Source of the DNA: Raineya orbicola
GTDB lineage: Bacteria; Bacteroidota; Bacteroidia; Cytophagales; Thermonemataceae
Length of the DNA: 64,000 bases
Direction of reading: 5' to 3'
Assembly: GCF_002843425.1 (NCBI RefSeq)
Contig: NZ_NKXO01000007.1
Location: 19,411-83,410 of the forward strand
Positions 1-8,750 of this stretch are shown in pieces. The notes under the pieces are model-generated. The model was given only the letters and a program-made list of their open reading frames with translations. It did not search any database and was not told where the DNA came from. Every line of letters starts with the position of its first letter. The first letter of the stretch is position 1. A program made the translations under genes and the position numbers.

Positions 1-2
1 AA

Positions 3-509
3 ATTACTTCTTGGATAGAAAGCCAGCGTTTCAAAGCTCAAAAGGTGCATATTTATTATGACGATGGCAAAAGCAAAAACAACTACATTGTAGAGTGCAA
101 ACCCCAACAAAAGCAAATAGAAGCATACAGCCTTGAAAAACCGCAAGAAAAGCGGCTTTTCCCTTGGCTTACTGATTGCGAAGATTTTTGGAGTGTATTT
201 TTTCAAATCCGACAAAAAGATTTTTCCAAGCTCAAACCTAACGATACTTTCAGCTATTGCCTTTTAGCCGATGAAAATGGTAGCAAACAAATTGTACTCA
301 AATATTTAGGCAAAAAAGAAATGTCTTTTGGTAATAAAACCCAAGAATGTTACATTCTTTCGTGGGTTTCGCCTGCCATTGATGAAGTTGAAACGAATTC
401 CATTCGCATTGCCGTTACTGCCGATAAAAATCAAATGCCTGCCAAAATCTACGCTAAAAGCAAAAAAGGTTTTTTTCTTGGCGAACTTAAAAGTTTTAGT
501 AAAAAATAG
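3..509 (+). CDS. DUF3108-like protein, C-terminal part (cut by window edge)
   Basis: The reading frame is open to the left edge of the window, so only the C-terminal ~168 residues are present; a GTG at position 45 is internal, not the start. Visible features are a DxxSxFFxIR-like stretch (EDFWSVFFQIR), alternating beta-strand patterns, and a closing D-x-x-x-x-P-A-K-I segment followed by G-x-x-L-G-E-L. These resemble the C-terminal half of DUF3108 proteins, a secreted or periplasmic beta-rich family of unknown function common in Bacteroidota. The family call is by eye. The N-terminus, and so any signal peptide, is not visible. Alternative: an unrelated periplasmic beta-barrel-like protein. Confidence 0.6.
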   Translation: MTSWIESQRFKAQKVHIYYDDGKSKNNYIVECKPQQKQIEAYSLEKPQEKRLFPWLTDCEDFWSVFFQIRQKDFSKLKPNDTFSYCLLADENGSKQIVLKYLGKKEMSFGNKTQECYILSWVSPAIDEVETNSIRIAVTADKNQMPAKIYAKSKKGFFLGELKSFSKK

Positions 510-663
510 GTTTGAACTTTCAACTCTTAAAATTTTATTGTGGAGATTTCATCTATTGAAAATCAGAAATTAAGTCTCGCTTATTGAAAGAGAAGTTGTT
601 TCTTACTTGCAATTTCACTTTTTTATGCTTTTTTGTACAGGGCAAATTCCTTTCAAAATGTCA

Positions 664-694
664 TTTGCTAATATGAAAATTTATGCTAAATTTG
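664..694 (+). promoter_or_regulatory. Bacteroidota-type promoter
   Basis: TTTG at 664-667, a 19 bp spacer and TAAATTTG at 687-694 match the Bacteroidota sigma consensus TTTG/TAnnTTTG. It would serve the gene starting at 776 with a leader of about 75 nt. Confidence 0.6.
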
Positions 695-775
695 TATGTC
701 CTAATAGCTAAAAATTTTTTGGCAAGTATATTAAAATCAAACACTCATTCATAACTCACGTTAAATTTAAGACTT

Positions 776-1207
776 ATGAAAGGACTACCAGGATTTAATT
801 TACCACAGCACCAAGAGGTTATTTCAAACTTCATTTATTACATTAGACTTCATCTGGATAATTCAGGGCGAGAATATGAATTTTCTGTAGCACCAGAACT
901 AAGAATTAAACATAGCAGTTTCAATAAGGGTTCATTAATTCCAGACATCGTTATAAAAAAAGACGAGAAAACGTGGAGTCAGCCCGAGATAATTATTGAA
1001 GTTAGTAGGAATCGTGGTTATAAGGCAGATATTAGAAAAGTAAAAAAGGCAGTTAAAAATATTCGTTCTTTGAAAGAAGGTTTCGTTTTCAATTACGAAA
1101 CGGGTGAAGGTTGTAGAATTACAAAACCAGATCTTGATGAAGAAGACGGAGAAAGCTATTCAGAAGTGCTTGACTTTGACTTAAAAGAATGTTTAAGAAG
1201 TGCTTGA
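776..1207 (+). CDS. Small PD-(D/E)XK nuclease-like (Uma2-like) protein
   Basis: A 143-residue acidic and basic mixed protein with no signal peptide. The core has PDIVI (about residue 57) followed after some 15 residues by PEIIIEVS and a basic helix (KADIRKVKKAV), then a strand EGFVFNYET. This strand-acidic-strand-helix order resembles the PD-(D/E)XK fold of Uma2/DUF820 proteins, although the usual lysine after the second acid (ExK) is replaced by serine, so activity is doubtful. The C-terminus lies in a 34 bp tandem duplication: without the second copy the protein would end KECLR rather than KECLRSA. It stands alone with its own promoter. Substrate is unknown. Confidence 0.55.
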   Translation: MKGLPGFNLPQHQEVISNFIYYIRLHLDNSGREYEFSVAPELRIKHSSFNKGSLIPDIVIKKDEKTWSQPEIIIEVSRNRGYKADIRKVKKAVKNIRSLKEGFVFNYETGEGCRITKPDLDEEDGESYSEVLDFDLKECLRSA

Positions 1208-1228
1208 TTTGACTTAAAAAAATGTTTA
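1162..1228 (+). repeat. 34 bp tandem duplication at a gene end
   Basis: Copy 1 is 1162-1195 and copy 2 is 1196-1228. They are nearly identical; copy 2 lacks one base and has an A-for-G change in a poly-A stretch. The junction falls inside the stop region of the upstream coding sequence, so the duplication created the present stop codon. Confidence 0.85.
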
Positions 1229-1432
1229 AGATGAGAAAAAAACGCCCATATGTACATTACCCAAATGTTGAAATTTTTTTATACTGAAACAAAATTTTTT
1301 CTTGGAAAAACAGCCTAAAAGATTATATCTACTTGAAAAGAAACAAATAATTTAATTTTCTTGGCGAGCTTAAAAAAAGATACTTTTTGACCTTTCTGCC
1401 AAATTTTCTTATCTTGCATAAAATCTTTTGCT

Positions 1433-2455
1433 ATGTACTCACCTTTGATTTTCTTTTTGTTGATGTTGCTTTCAGGAAAAGAGGTGAAAGTCAATGCCAT
1501 TTTTGAGCGTTTGAGCGAGGAAGAGAAAGTTGCTCAAATGATAGCTACTGCCACAGGAAAGCTCGGAAAGCCCAAAAAAGAGGTTTTGGAAATTGTAAGA
1601 AAGCATCAGATTGGAGGAGTTTTACTATTAAATGGCAGTAAAGAAGAGTTTAAGCAGTATGTAAAAGAGTTTAATGCAGTAGCTAAAATCCCTATTTTGT
1701 TTAGTGCCGATGCCGAACCGAGCCTCATCAATGCTAAAATTAAAGGTACGAAAAAAATCAAACCTACGGCTCAAATCAAAGATAGTGCCGAGCTTGTGCA
1801 AATCACTAACGATATTTGTGATGAGCTTTTAGAAATTGGTATTTATCATAACTTTGCCCCCGTTTGTGATGTTTCTACACAAAATGAAGCTATTGGTAAC
1901 AGGAGTTTCGGTAGCGATTCGGCTCGCATTATGAAAATGAGCGAAATTTTTATCAATACTTCTCGCAACAAAGGTATTATGGCTACTGCCAAACATTTCC
2001 CTGGACACGGCTTCGTAAAAGGCGACACCCACAAAAAATTAGTTTATATTGATGGGGAAATGAAAGAAATAGGCATTTACAAACATCTTATCGCCCAAGA
2101 TGTGCCTTGTATTATGGTAGGGCATATTGCTGTAAAAAATAATTCGCCTTACGATACCCAAGATTTGCCCGCTACTTGCTCTCGTAAAATTGTAACCGAT
2201 TTGCTCCGCAAAGAATTAGGCTTTCAGGGCATAATTATCACCGATGCAATGAATATGGGGGGAGTAAAAAATGTAAAAAATGCCTCTTTGGAAGCTATCA
2301 GAGCGGGTTGTGATATGGTACTTATGCCTGAAAATGAAGCAGAACTTATCAGAGATGTTCTCAAACTAATGCAAGAAGATGCTCAATTCAGAGAACAGGT
2401 GTATGAATCAATAAAACGAATTTTACGCTACAAAGTCGCTTTGGGGATTTTGTGA
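1433..2455 (+). CDS. Glycoside hydrolase family 3 protein (beta-N-acetylhexosaminidase-like)
   Basis: A 340-residue single-domain GH3 enzyme, the size of NagZ-type beta-N-acetylglucosaminidases that act on peptidoglycan-derived sugars. The diagnostic KHFPGHG motif lies near residue 187 with the following D-T-H, and the likely catalytic nucleophile Asp is in ITDAMNM near residue 271. An early R-S-F-G motif (NRSFGSD) also fits GH3. The N-terminus has a short hydrophobic stretch (PLIFFLLMLL) that could be a signal peptide or anchor, which would place it in the envelope. It converges with the next gene, leaving 5 bp between stops. Substrate (muropeptide versus other glycans) is inferred from family and length only. 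Confidence 0.85.
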   Translation: MYSPLIFFLLMLLSGKEVKVNAIFERLSEEEKVAQMIATATGKLGKPKKEVLEIVRKHQIGGVLLLNGSKEEFKQYVKEFNAVAKIPILFSADAEPSLINAKIKGTKKIKPTAQIKDSAELVQITNDICDELLEIGIYHNFAPVCDVSTQNEAIGNRSFGSDSARIMKMSEIFINTSRNKGIMATAKHFPGHGFVKGDTHKKLVYIDGEMKEIGIYKHLIAQDVPCIMVGHIAVKNNSPYDTQDLPATCSRKIVTDLLRKELGFQGIIITDAMNMGGVKNVKNASLEAIRAGCDMVLMPENEAELIRDVLKLMQEDAQFREQVYESIKRILRYKVALGIL

Positions 2456-2460
2456 GAGTA

Positions 2461-4896
2461 TCAGAAGCCTATCCCGAACCGCAAACCATTGTTAAAAGAT
2501 TTTCCGTCCAAGAAACTCCAAAAGTAATCTACTCGTAAAACCTTGAAAATGTGTTCTATACCTGCTCCTATTTCTAAATAGTTGCCATTGGTTTCAGTGA
2601 AAAGATAATTACAAGTAAAAACCTCTTGAATACGAGTTTTTTTCAGCAAGGGGATACGATTCAAGAAAAATCCGTTGAAATGATGTTCAAAATACACCCC
2701 CGCATACCTGCGAGCTGTACTGAATAAGTAATAATCCAAAAGCTGATATGCCCGAAAACTCGGAAAAGCGAACATTACGCGACTGCCATCAAAATGCTGG
2801 AAATCTACGAAAGTAAGCGATTTTTTATTTAAGAAATCCCCCGCAAAAAGTTTGAAATAACCACTGCCTAAAAGTCCTTTTCGGTAAGTATCCGTAATGC
2901 CAAACTCCAGTTGGTCAAAATCCACTTGGCTACCCAAAGCAGAAAGCCCTTTACGATAAGTAAGCAAAAAAGTCGGAAAAGGAGAACGCAGACGCAAGCG
3001 AGCATCAGGGCGATTGATATAACGCTGTTTGGGCGTGTAACGTAGTTCCATATTCCATAGGAAAGCTGTGTTTTCGCCAAAATCTGTATCAATCATTTCA
3101 CTATTCAGGGGAGTATTTGGGGTGTAATCTCTTTGCACACGTCTTGTCCAACTGAAATCAGAAGTGTTTTGAAGCATTTTTCTTTGAGCATATTCGGCAG
3201 AGGTATTCAGCAAAACTCCATTCAATACTTCCTTCTGATAAGCAATTTTGCCATAAGTTTTTTCGTAAAGTTTCATAAAATTGAGCTTTTGCCAAAGCGT
3301 AGTGGTAGTATTGATAGAAGGCGAAATTGCATCAGGATTGAACTGCTCTACAAATTTTCCGCCTTCTACGCTCCAACGCTCAAAACGCTTGGCATTAGCC
3401 CCATAACTCACGTTTAATTTTCCATAAAAAGACTGACTGCTGAATCCATAACGCAAAGTAGGCGTAACCGAAAGACTACGATTTTCTTCAAACTCTTTGT
3501 TGTAGCCAATTTTTAGATTGGTAACCCAGCCTTCTACGGTGTTGAAAGAAATATCATTGAGCGGTGAGCCAAAGGAAAGGCTGTATTTCTTGTAGGAATT
3601 GCGATAAGTATAACCAAAAAGCAAAGCATTGATTTTGAAACGATTAGCGATTTTGTCAATAGAATCTTTGTAAGGTTTGCTGTTGCGGATAACCTCTAAG
3701 CTATCTTTTTTGCGATAATCTTCGGCTTCTTTGAGTAGCAAGGGAATAGGACGAATGGCTTTCCAAAAAAGGCTATCTTTTTGATTGGACTCTTTTTCTA
3801 CGATTATCCAGTCGTTGCCAAAATGTTTTTCAGGAAATTTCGGGTTGAGCGTGTAATTTCTGTAAATTTTATTTGTGTAGCCACTACCCAAAAAACCAAA
3901 AAGTTTGAAAGTAAAATTGAAATTTTGTGAGAAAAGCACCCAATCACTATTTTTTTCGGGTTGTGTGTAAATGATTTTCACGTTTCCTGTTTTCACAAAA
4001 TCGGTGGGGCGGCTTTCGTCAAAACTCAAATCTACGCTGTGAATACGCCAAGTGTTTTCGGTAATGTAAATATATCCTTCCCAAACGGGGTCTGTTTTGC
4101 GTTTAGGAATTACCTTGATTTTGTTGATTACGTTGCCATTTTCTTCAAATTGTCCTTCCCATTTGTATTCGTAATACAAAAAAGCAACATTGGAGATGGG
4201 CGAAACAAAACCTCTTTCGTAAATTCCTTGCCCTACGAGATTTTGATAAAAATTAAAATTCCAAGTGCCTGCAAGATTGAACGTATAGGCTTTGCTATCG
4301 CCGCTTACTTTGGAGGCAACGACTACCTCTTTATAGCGTCTTGGGTTTTTCTGATAGCTTACTTCGGAAACGCTTTCCGAAAGATAAACCACTCCCGTAT
4401 CCAGTCCTGCGGTACTTTCGCCGAGAATACTTTCAGGTTTTTTATCCAAACGAAATAAAGTTTTTACATAAACTTCGCATTGAAAATCAGGGCGTTCCTC
4501 TAAATATTTTTTTCTATTTCTTTGTGCGTTGCGTATAACCTCATCAGCATAATTTACAAACTTCCCCTGAACCGTAATAGCTTCAATTTCTTGGCTTTCT
4601 AATTCCAAGAAAAAATCAAGGGTATAGGTTTTGGCTTCGGTAAAAGTGATTTTTTGAGTTTTGCTTTGATAACTCGGAAATTGAACAATTACTTCATACT
4701 CGCCCAAAGGAACAGCAAAACTATAAAAACCTGCAACATTGCTGGTTGTGCCAATAGTTGTATTTTTTAGATAAATACTTGCAAAAGCGAGAGGCTCATT
4801 TTTTTCGCCCAAAATTTTACCTTGTAAAGTAGCTTTATTTTGGGCATTTGCCACAAGTACCCAAAAAAAGCCAATCATAAAACTGATTGCTCTCAT
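2461..4896 (-). CDS. DUF5686 / carboxypeptidase-regulatory-like outer-membrane protein
   Basis: An 811-residue protein with an N-terminal signal peptide ending near VANAQ, then a carboxypeptidase D regulatory-like beta-sandwich (residues ~22-110, with LQGKILGEKNEPLAFASIYL), then a long DUF5686 region rich in alternating strands and aromatic residues and ending in a terminal aromatic (GFGIGF), as outer-membrane barrels do. The family is widespread in Bacteroidota; the N-terminal domain is the same type found in SusC/TonB-dependent proteins. Function is not established; a role in envelope assembly or transport is inference. It is convergent with the GH3 gene and divergent from the gene at 5184, separated by a 287 bp region in which I saw no clear promoter consensus. 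Confidence 0.85.
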   Translation of the reverse strand: MRAISFMIGFFWVLVANAQNKATLQGKILGEKNEPLAFASIYLKNTTIGTTSNVAGFYSFAVPLGEYEVIVQFPSYQSKTQKITFTEAKTYTLDFFLELESQEIEAITVQGKFVNYADEVIRNAQRNRKKYLEERPDFQCEVYVKTLFRLDKKPESILGESTAGLDTGVVYLSESVSEVSYQKNPRRYKEVVVASKVSGDSKAYTFNLAGTWNFNFYQNLVGQGIYERGFVSPISNVAFLYYEYKWEGQFEENGNVINKIKVIPKRKTDPVWEGYIYITENTWRIHSVDLSFDESRPTDFVKTGNVKIIYTQPEKNSDWVLFSQNFNFTFKLFGFLGSGYTNKIYRNYTLNPKFPEKHFGNDWIIVEKESNQKDSLFWKAIRPIPLLLKEAEDYRKKDSLEVIRNSKPYKDSIDKIANRFKINALLFGYTYRNSYKKYSLSFGSPLNDISFNTVEGWVTNLKIGYNKEFEENRSLSVTPTLRYGFSSQSFYGKLNVSYGANAKRFERWSVEGGKFVEQFNPDAISPSINTTTTLWQKLNFMKLYEKTYGKIAYQKEVLNGVLLNTSAEYAQRKMLQNTSDFSWTRRVQRDYTPNTPLNSEMIDTDFGENTAFLWNMELRYTPKQRYINRPDARLRLRSPFPTFLLTYRKGLSALGSQVDFDQLEFGITDTYRKGLLGSGYFKLFAGDFLNKKSLTFVDFQHFDGSRVMFAFPSFRAYQLLDYYLFSTARRYAGVYFEHHFNGFFLNRIPLLKKTRIQEVFTCNYLFTETNGNYLEIGAGIEHIFKVLRVDYFWSFLDGKSFNNGLRFGIGF

Positions 4897-5183
4897 AAAA
4901 ACGCATTTTACTCAAAAACGTAAAAATGGTAAAATAGTTGCATAAATACGTATTTTCTTACGTGAAGTTGTTTCTATCTCCTTGCCGCATTTCCATAGCT
5001 TGGCATAAATTTTGTTTGCGATTAAAAAAGTTTATCATTTGAAGCATCTCTACTCTAAATTGTTTTACAAAGCACTATTCTGTAAATTCTATTTTGAGGC
5101 AATAGCAGGCAAGAACCTGTAAGTATTGTTATTCATTACATTTACTTTCTATAAAATAGTTTTCTAACAAAAATTGAACGTTT

Positions 5184-5906
5184 ATGAAAAAGTGTTTTGC
5201 AATTCTATTGCTGACTGCAATAGGTTTTTGTGCCTCTGCTCAAGCTCCTCGTATTCATTTCAAGTATCCGTTGCGTGTTTTTAAGGCAGGAGAACACGAA
5301 ATTTCTTGGAAAGTGGAAGGTTCTAAAATTAAGCGAGTGTATTTGGAAAGGTTTGTTCCACCCAACCAAACCGAAATGGTAGAAGATAATTTACCCTTTG
5401 AAGGAAGCCGTAAGGTATTTTTCAATAAAGGGGTTAAGTATAAAATTGTTGCTGAAACCAAAAAAGAGGTAAGACACATTATTTCACAAACCCGCTTTGA
5501 AGAGTTACAAATCCGAAAGTTTCAAGCTAATACAAAAACGATAAAAGAAGGCGAAGACGTAGAACTTTCTTGGGAAATCAGCCCTACTATTTTTTCAGAA
5601 GCTAATATTGTGAATGGAGATAAAGTAGTTGGTAAAAATTTGCCCGATAGTTACACCTTGAAAGTTCGTCCTGATACCAGTGGATATTACACACTTATTG
5701 CCTCTATCAAAAATACCGATATCAAACTTCGCGATAGTATTTGGATAGAAGTAAAACCTATTTTTTATTTTTCTGTACAACCTTTCGTAACCTCGCAAGA
5801 TAGCTTACGATTGGAGTGGAAAATGAATAATTTGAAAAATATTCAAATTTATAGCACTAATACTTTGCTCAGCGAAGATGACCTGCAGAAAGCCTCTTTC
5901 CCCTAA
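5184..5906 (+). CDS. N-terminal fragment of an Ig-like/VWA/OmpA surface protein (ends at in-frame stop)
   Basis: This 240-residue segment starts with a clear signal peptide (residues ~1-20, ending CASAQA) and carries two Ig-like beta-sandwich repeats, each with an E-x-x-x-L/I-S-W core (HEISWKV near 34, VELSWEI near 122). It stops at TAA 5904-5906. The same frame is open immediately after the stop and runs to 7733, encoding the expected remainder (third Ig-like unit, VWA, OmpA). The two halves together make one 849-codon gene, so this is best read as the 5' part of a nonsense-interrupted gene. As it stands it would give a secreted Ig-like fragment without anchor. Confidence 0.8.
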   Translation: MKKCFAILLLTAIGFCASAQAPRIHFKYPLRVFKAGEHEISWKVEGSKIKRVYLERFVPPNQTEMVEDNLPFEGSRKVFFNKGVKYKIVAETKKEVRHIISQTRFEELQIRKFQANTKTIKEGEDVELSWEISPTIFSEANIVNGDKVVGKNLPDSYTLKVRPDTSGYYTLIASIKNTDIKLRDSIWIEVKPIFYFSVQPFVTSQDSLRLEWKMNNLKNIQIYSTNTLLSEDDLQKASFP

Positions 5907-5957
5907 AACTTTAAGAAAACCCTTTTGTTAGCGAATGTTCCTTCGCAAGGAGAAAAA

Positions 5958-7733
5958 ATGCTCAAACCTCTCCAAAAGGGGCAAAAAGAAGCCTATTTTT
6001 TGCTAACTGCCGAAGATGCTAGTGGCAAGTTGTTCTTTTATCAAGTTAAAACTAGTTTGTTTGATATGACTTCTGAACCACTAGTAAGCAAGTCAGAAAA
6101 TATTAACATCTCCTGCGAAGTAAATGGCAGACCTATCAAAGTTTATTACACCAAGTTTATTTTAGCCGAAGGCAGTATGGTAAATTTTTCTTGGAAGGTT
6201 CTGGGAGCAGAACAAGTAAAAATTTTGGATAATAGAGGAAAAGTCATTCGCTCTACTGATGAGGGTACGTTTCGTTTTACACTTTTAGCGTCTCAACAAT
6301 TTGTAATCAAAGCTGAAAATGAAAATAACAAACAAATAAGAGTTCTAGATTTTCTTGTCAAATCTCGTAGTGCTTACATCAAAAATATCAAAGACATCAG
6401 CCAACTTTCTGCCAAAGATAAATTTAAAGTGGAAGTTATTGAAGTAAATCGGAAAAATTACCCTAGTGAAATAAAGCTCAAAGTAATCGCTTACGACAAT
6501 GAAGGTAATTTTATTACGGGGCTGACCAAAAGCAAAAACAAATATTTCAAAAAACTTATTGAAAACGTTGAAGGCAAAAAGACAGAAATTAGCGGGTGGC
6601 AAGTACAAGAAATTTCAGAAGAATTGGGAAACGGATTGGCTTTAGGACTTTGCTCGGATTATAGTGGCTCTATGAGTGGTAAGCCCATTGAAACTATGGA
6701 AAAAGCCCTGAAAATCTTTCTTAATAGTAAATTCAAAATTGAAAAAGATTTGATTAGTATGACTAAATTTGATGATAATCTCAAAATAGTTGTTCCACCA
6801 ACAGCAGATAATAGCAAAATTTTGCAAACCTATAAATTTGTAGGACTTGACAACTTTGGCGGTAGCACTGCTCTTTATGCGGGTATTGATGAAGCTATGA
6901 AAAGTTTGGATGGCATAAAAGACAAAGAAAAATACATTATTGTTTGCACCGATGGCTACGAAAACGCATCTTTTCAATATTTTGAAACGCACGCCTTCAA
7001 TGCCCAACAAGTAGCCTTAAAGGCACGAGAAAAAGGTATCAAAATTATTACTATTGCTTTTGGAGAAGGTGCTAATGAACCTGCTCTAAGAGCTTTGGCA
7101 TACTTAACAGATGGCTATTTTTACAACGTGTATGAGCCCGAAGACCTTATCGGAATATATCAAGAAATTCCTCGTTTATTCAGACACTATTATCTGATTA
7201 CTTACAAGCCTGTACAGAAAGATGGTTTAAGAGAACTGAATCTGCAATATTTTAATAACGAAGAGGAAAAAACTACTACCAGACAAATTCAAATCGGAAA
7301 TCGTTTCAATATTATAGATTTGGATACAGATGGTGGTATTTTTGTACGGGCAGGAGGAAATGCAGGGTCTTTATTCCCAGGTAAAAGAATGATTGTTAGC
7401 CCTCAGACCGTAGTAAATTTTGATTTCAACAAAGCAAACGTAGAAATCAAATATAGAGCAAATCTACAAAATTATTTGAATTACTTACGCAAAAATCCGA
7501 ATGCTTGTTTTGCAATCTATGGGCATACCGACCTTGTAGGCGAAGCCAATAGCCAAGAAAAATTAGGCAATGATAGAGCCGAAGTCGTAAAAGCCTTTTT
7601 CATACAGAATGGAATCAGCGAAAACCGCCTGAAAGTTAAATCTTATGGAAAAACAATGCCTATTTGGGGCGTAGAAGATCACGCTTGGCAGGCTCGCGAA
7701 AACCGAAGGGTAGAAATAGCAATTTTTGAATAA
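5958..7733 (+). CDS. C-terminal part of the same surface protein: VWA domain plus OmpA peptidoglycan-binding domain
   Basis: The frame is continuous with 5184-5906 except for the TAA. If it is translated separately, ATG 5958 is preceded by AAGGAG at 5947-5952; TTG 5925 is an alternative start. Order of domains: an Ig-like unit (with MVNFSWKV), a linker, a von Willebrand A domain with MIDAS motif DYSGSMSG and GGSTAL, and a C-terminal OmpA-like domain (NFDFN, YGHTD, ending ENRRVEIAIFE) that normally binds peptidoglycan. This half has no signal peptide, so export of a separately made product is unlikely. Intact relatives would be anchored periplasmic or outer-membrane adhesion-like proteins. A rho-independent terminator follows directly. 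Confidence 0.8.
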   Translation: MLKPLQKGQKEAYFLLTAEDASGKLFFYQVKTSLFDMTSEPLVSKSENINISCEVNGRPIKVYYTKFILAEGSMVNFSWKVLGAEQVKILDNRGKVIRSTDEGTFRFTLLASQQFVIKAENENNKQIRVLDFLVKSRSAYIKNIKDISQLSAKDKFKVEVIEVNRKNYPSEIKLKVIAYDNEGNFITGLTKSKNKYFKKLIENVEGKKTEISGWQVQEISEELGNGLALGLCSDYSGSMSGKPIETMEKALKIFLNSKFKIEKDLISMTKFDDNLKIVVPPTADNSKILQTYKFVGLDNFGGSTALYAGIDEAMKSLDGIKDKEKYIIVCTDGYENASFQYFETHAFNAQQVALKAREKGIKIITIAFGEGANEPALRALAYLTDGYFYNVYEPEDLIGIYQEIPRLFRHYYLITYKPVQKDGLRELNLQYFNNEEEKTTTRQIQIGNRFNIIDLDTDGGIFVRAGGNAGSLFPGKRMIVSPQTVVNFDFNKANVEIKYRANLQNYLNYLRKNPNACFAIYGHTDLVGEANSQEKLGNDRAEVVKAFFIQNGISENRLKVKSYGKTMPIWGVEDHAWQARENRRVEIAIFE

Positions 7734-7740
7734 AGTATCA

Positions 7741-7766
7741 AGGGCAATGCAAAATTGCCCTTTTTT
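7741..7766 (+). terminator. Rho-independent terminator
   Basis: AGGGCAAT (7741-7748) pairs with ATTGCCCT (7754-7761) across a 5 nt loop, followed by a T run to 7766. It closes the VWA/OmpA gene. Confidence 0.85.
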
Positions 7767-7779
7767 ATGGTTCAGTGCT

Positions 7780-7811
7780 TTTGCGAAAATCTTAACAAAA
7801 ACCTATTTTTG
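7780..7811 (+). promoter_or_regulatory. Bacteroidota-type promoter
   Basis: TTTG 7780-7783, 20 bp spacer, TATTTTTG 7804-7811, about 30 bp upstream of the ATG at 7842. Confidence 0.65.
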
Positions 7812-7841
7812 TGGTTTTATTAGCCTAAAATCACAAAAACA

Positions 7842-8699
7842 ATGATTGAGCTCAGAATCGGGGGAGTGCCTGAACATTTTAATTTGCCTTGGCGACTGGC
7901 GATTGAAGCGGGATTATTTGAAAAAGAAAACATCTTTTTGCGATGGATAGACCACGCAGGCGGCACAGGCTCAATGACCAAAGCCCTGCGAGAAAAAGAA
8001 TTAGACTTAGCCATTTGCCTTACCGAGGGAATTGTAGCAGATATTGTGGCGGGCAATGGAGCAAAAATTGTTAAAATTTATGTCAAATCTCCGCTTACTT
8101 GGGGATTGTATGTAAAAAATCACAGCCTTTTTAGAAAAATTGCAGATTTAGAAAATAAACGCATTGGTATCAGTCGTTTGGGGTCGGGTTCACACCTGAT
8201 GGCTTACGTAAAAGCCCGTGATTTGGGCTGGGATACAGAAAAAATGCAGTTCGTTGCCCTCAAAAATTTAGAGGGTATCCGAGCAGGTATTGCCCAAAAC
8301 CAAGCCGATTGGTTTATGTGGGAAAAAGTAATGACACAACCTTATGTGGATAGCGGCGAATTGCGACTGATTGATACTTGTGTTACCCCTTGGTCTTGCT
8401 TTGTGTTGGTTGTCCGAAATGATATTTTACAAAAATGTTTGCCTTGTATTCAGAAAATTGCTCAAATCATCAATAATTATGTTCAGGATTTCAAACAACG
8501 CCCTCACATCATAGAACTGCTTGCAGAACGCTATCAGATAGATTTGGAAGATACAGCTCACTGGCTTCATCAAACGCATTGGGCTACGGATAATTTTGTT
8601 TCCCCCGAAATGATACAACAAGTCCAGCAAACACTTTTGGAATTGAAAATTATTCAGCAGATAAAACCTTACGAGCAAATTGTACAAGTTTTAGACTAA
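7842..8699 (+). CDS. Substrate-binding-protein-like protein without signal peptide (NMT1/THI5-like fold)
   Basis: A 285-residue protein resembling type II periplasmic binding proteins of the NMT1/THI5/SsuA group: IGGVPEHFNLPWRLAIEAGLFEKENI near the N-terminus, a Gly-rich GGTGSMTKALREKELDLAIC segment typical of the ligand cleft, and KRIGISRLGSGSHLMAY at the second lobe. Unlike transport binding proteins it has no signal peptide or lipobox, and no ABC permease or ATPase lies nearby. It is therefore probably cytosolic, perhaps a ligand-binding or biosynthetic enzyme as in THI5- or MqnA/D-like families. The ligand is unknown. It has its own promoter. Confidence 0.7.
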   Translation: MIELRIGGVPEHFNLPWRLAIEAGLFEKENIFLRWIDHAGGTGSMTKALREKELDLAICLTEGIVADIVAGNGAKIVKIYVKSPLTWGLYVKNHSLFRKIADLENKRIGISRLGSGSHLMAYVKARDLGWDTEKMQFVALKNLEGIRAGIAQNQADWFMWEKVMTQPYVDSGELRLIDTCVTPWSCFVLVVRNDILQKCLPCIQKIAQIINNYVQDFKQRPHIIELLAERYQIDLEDTAHWLHQTHWATDNFVSPEMIQQVQQTLLELKIIQQIKPYEQIVQVLD

Positions 8700-8705
8700 A
8701 AGCAC

Positions 8706-8735
8706 TTGTTTTTGATTGATTTTTCTGTATTTTTG
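8706..8735 (+). promoter_or_regulatory. Bacteroidota-type promoter
   Basis: TTG 8706-8708, 19 bp spacer, TATTTTTG 8728-8735. The ATG at 8751 lies about 15 bp downstream, which supports that start over an upstream TTG at 8706. Confidence 0.55.
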
Positions 8736-8750
8736 TCAAAAATCACAAAT

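Noticed and set aside
1315..1500. Minus-strand 61-codon open frame upstream of and into the GH3 gene
   Set aside because: No promoter, overlaps the GH3 start, composition of a shadow frame.
5904..5906. Recoding (selenocysteine or pyrrolysine) at the in-frame stop of the surface-protein gene
   Set aside because: The codon is TAA, whereas selenocysteine uses TGA and pyrrolysine TAG; no downstream hairpin suggestive of recoding was seen.
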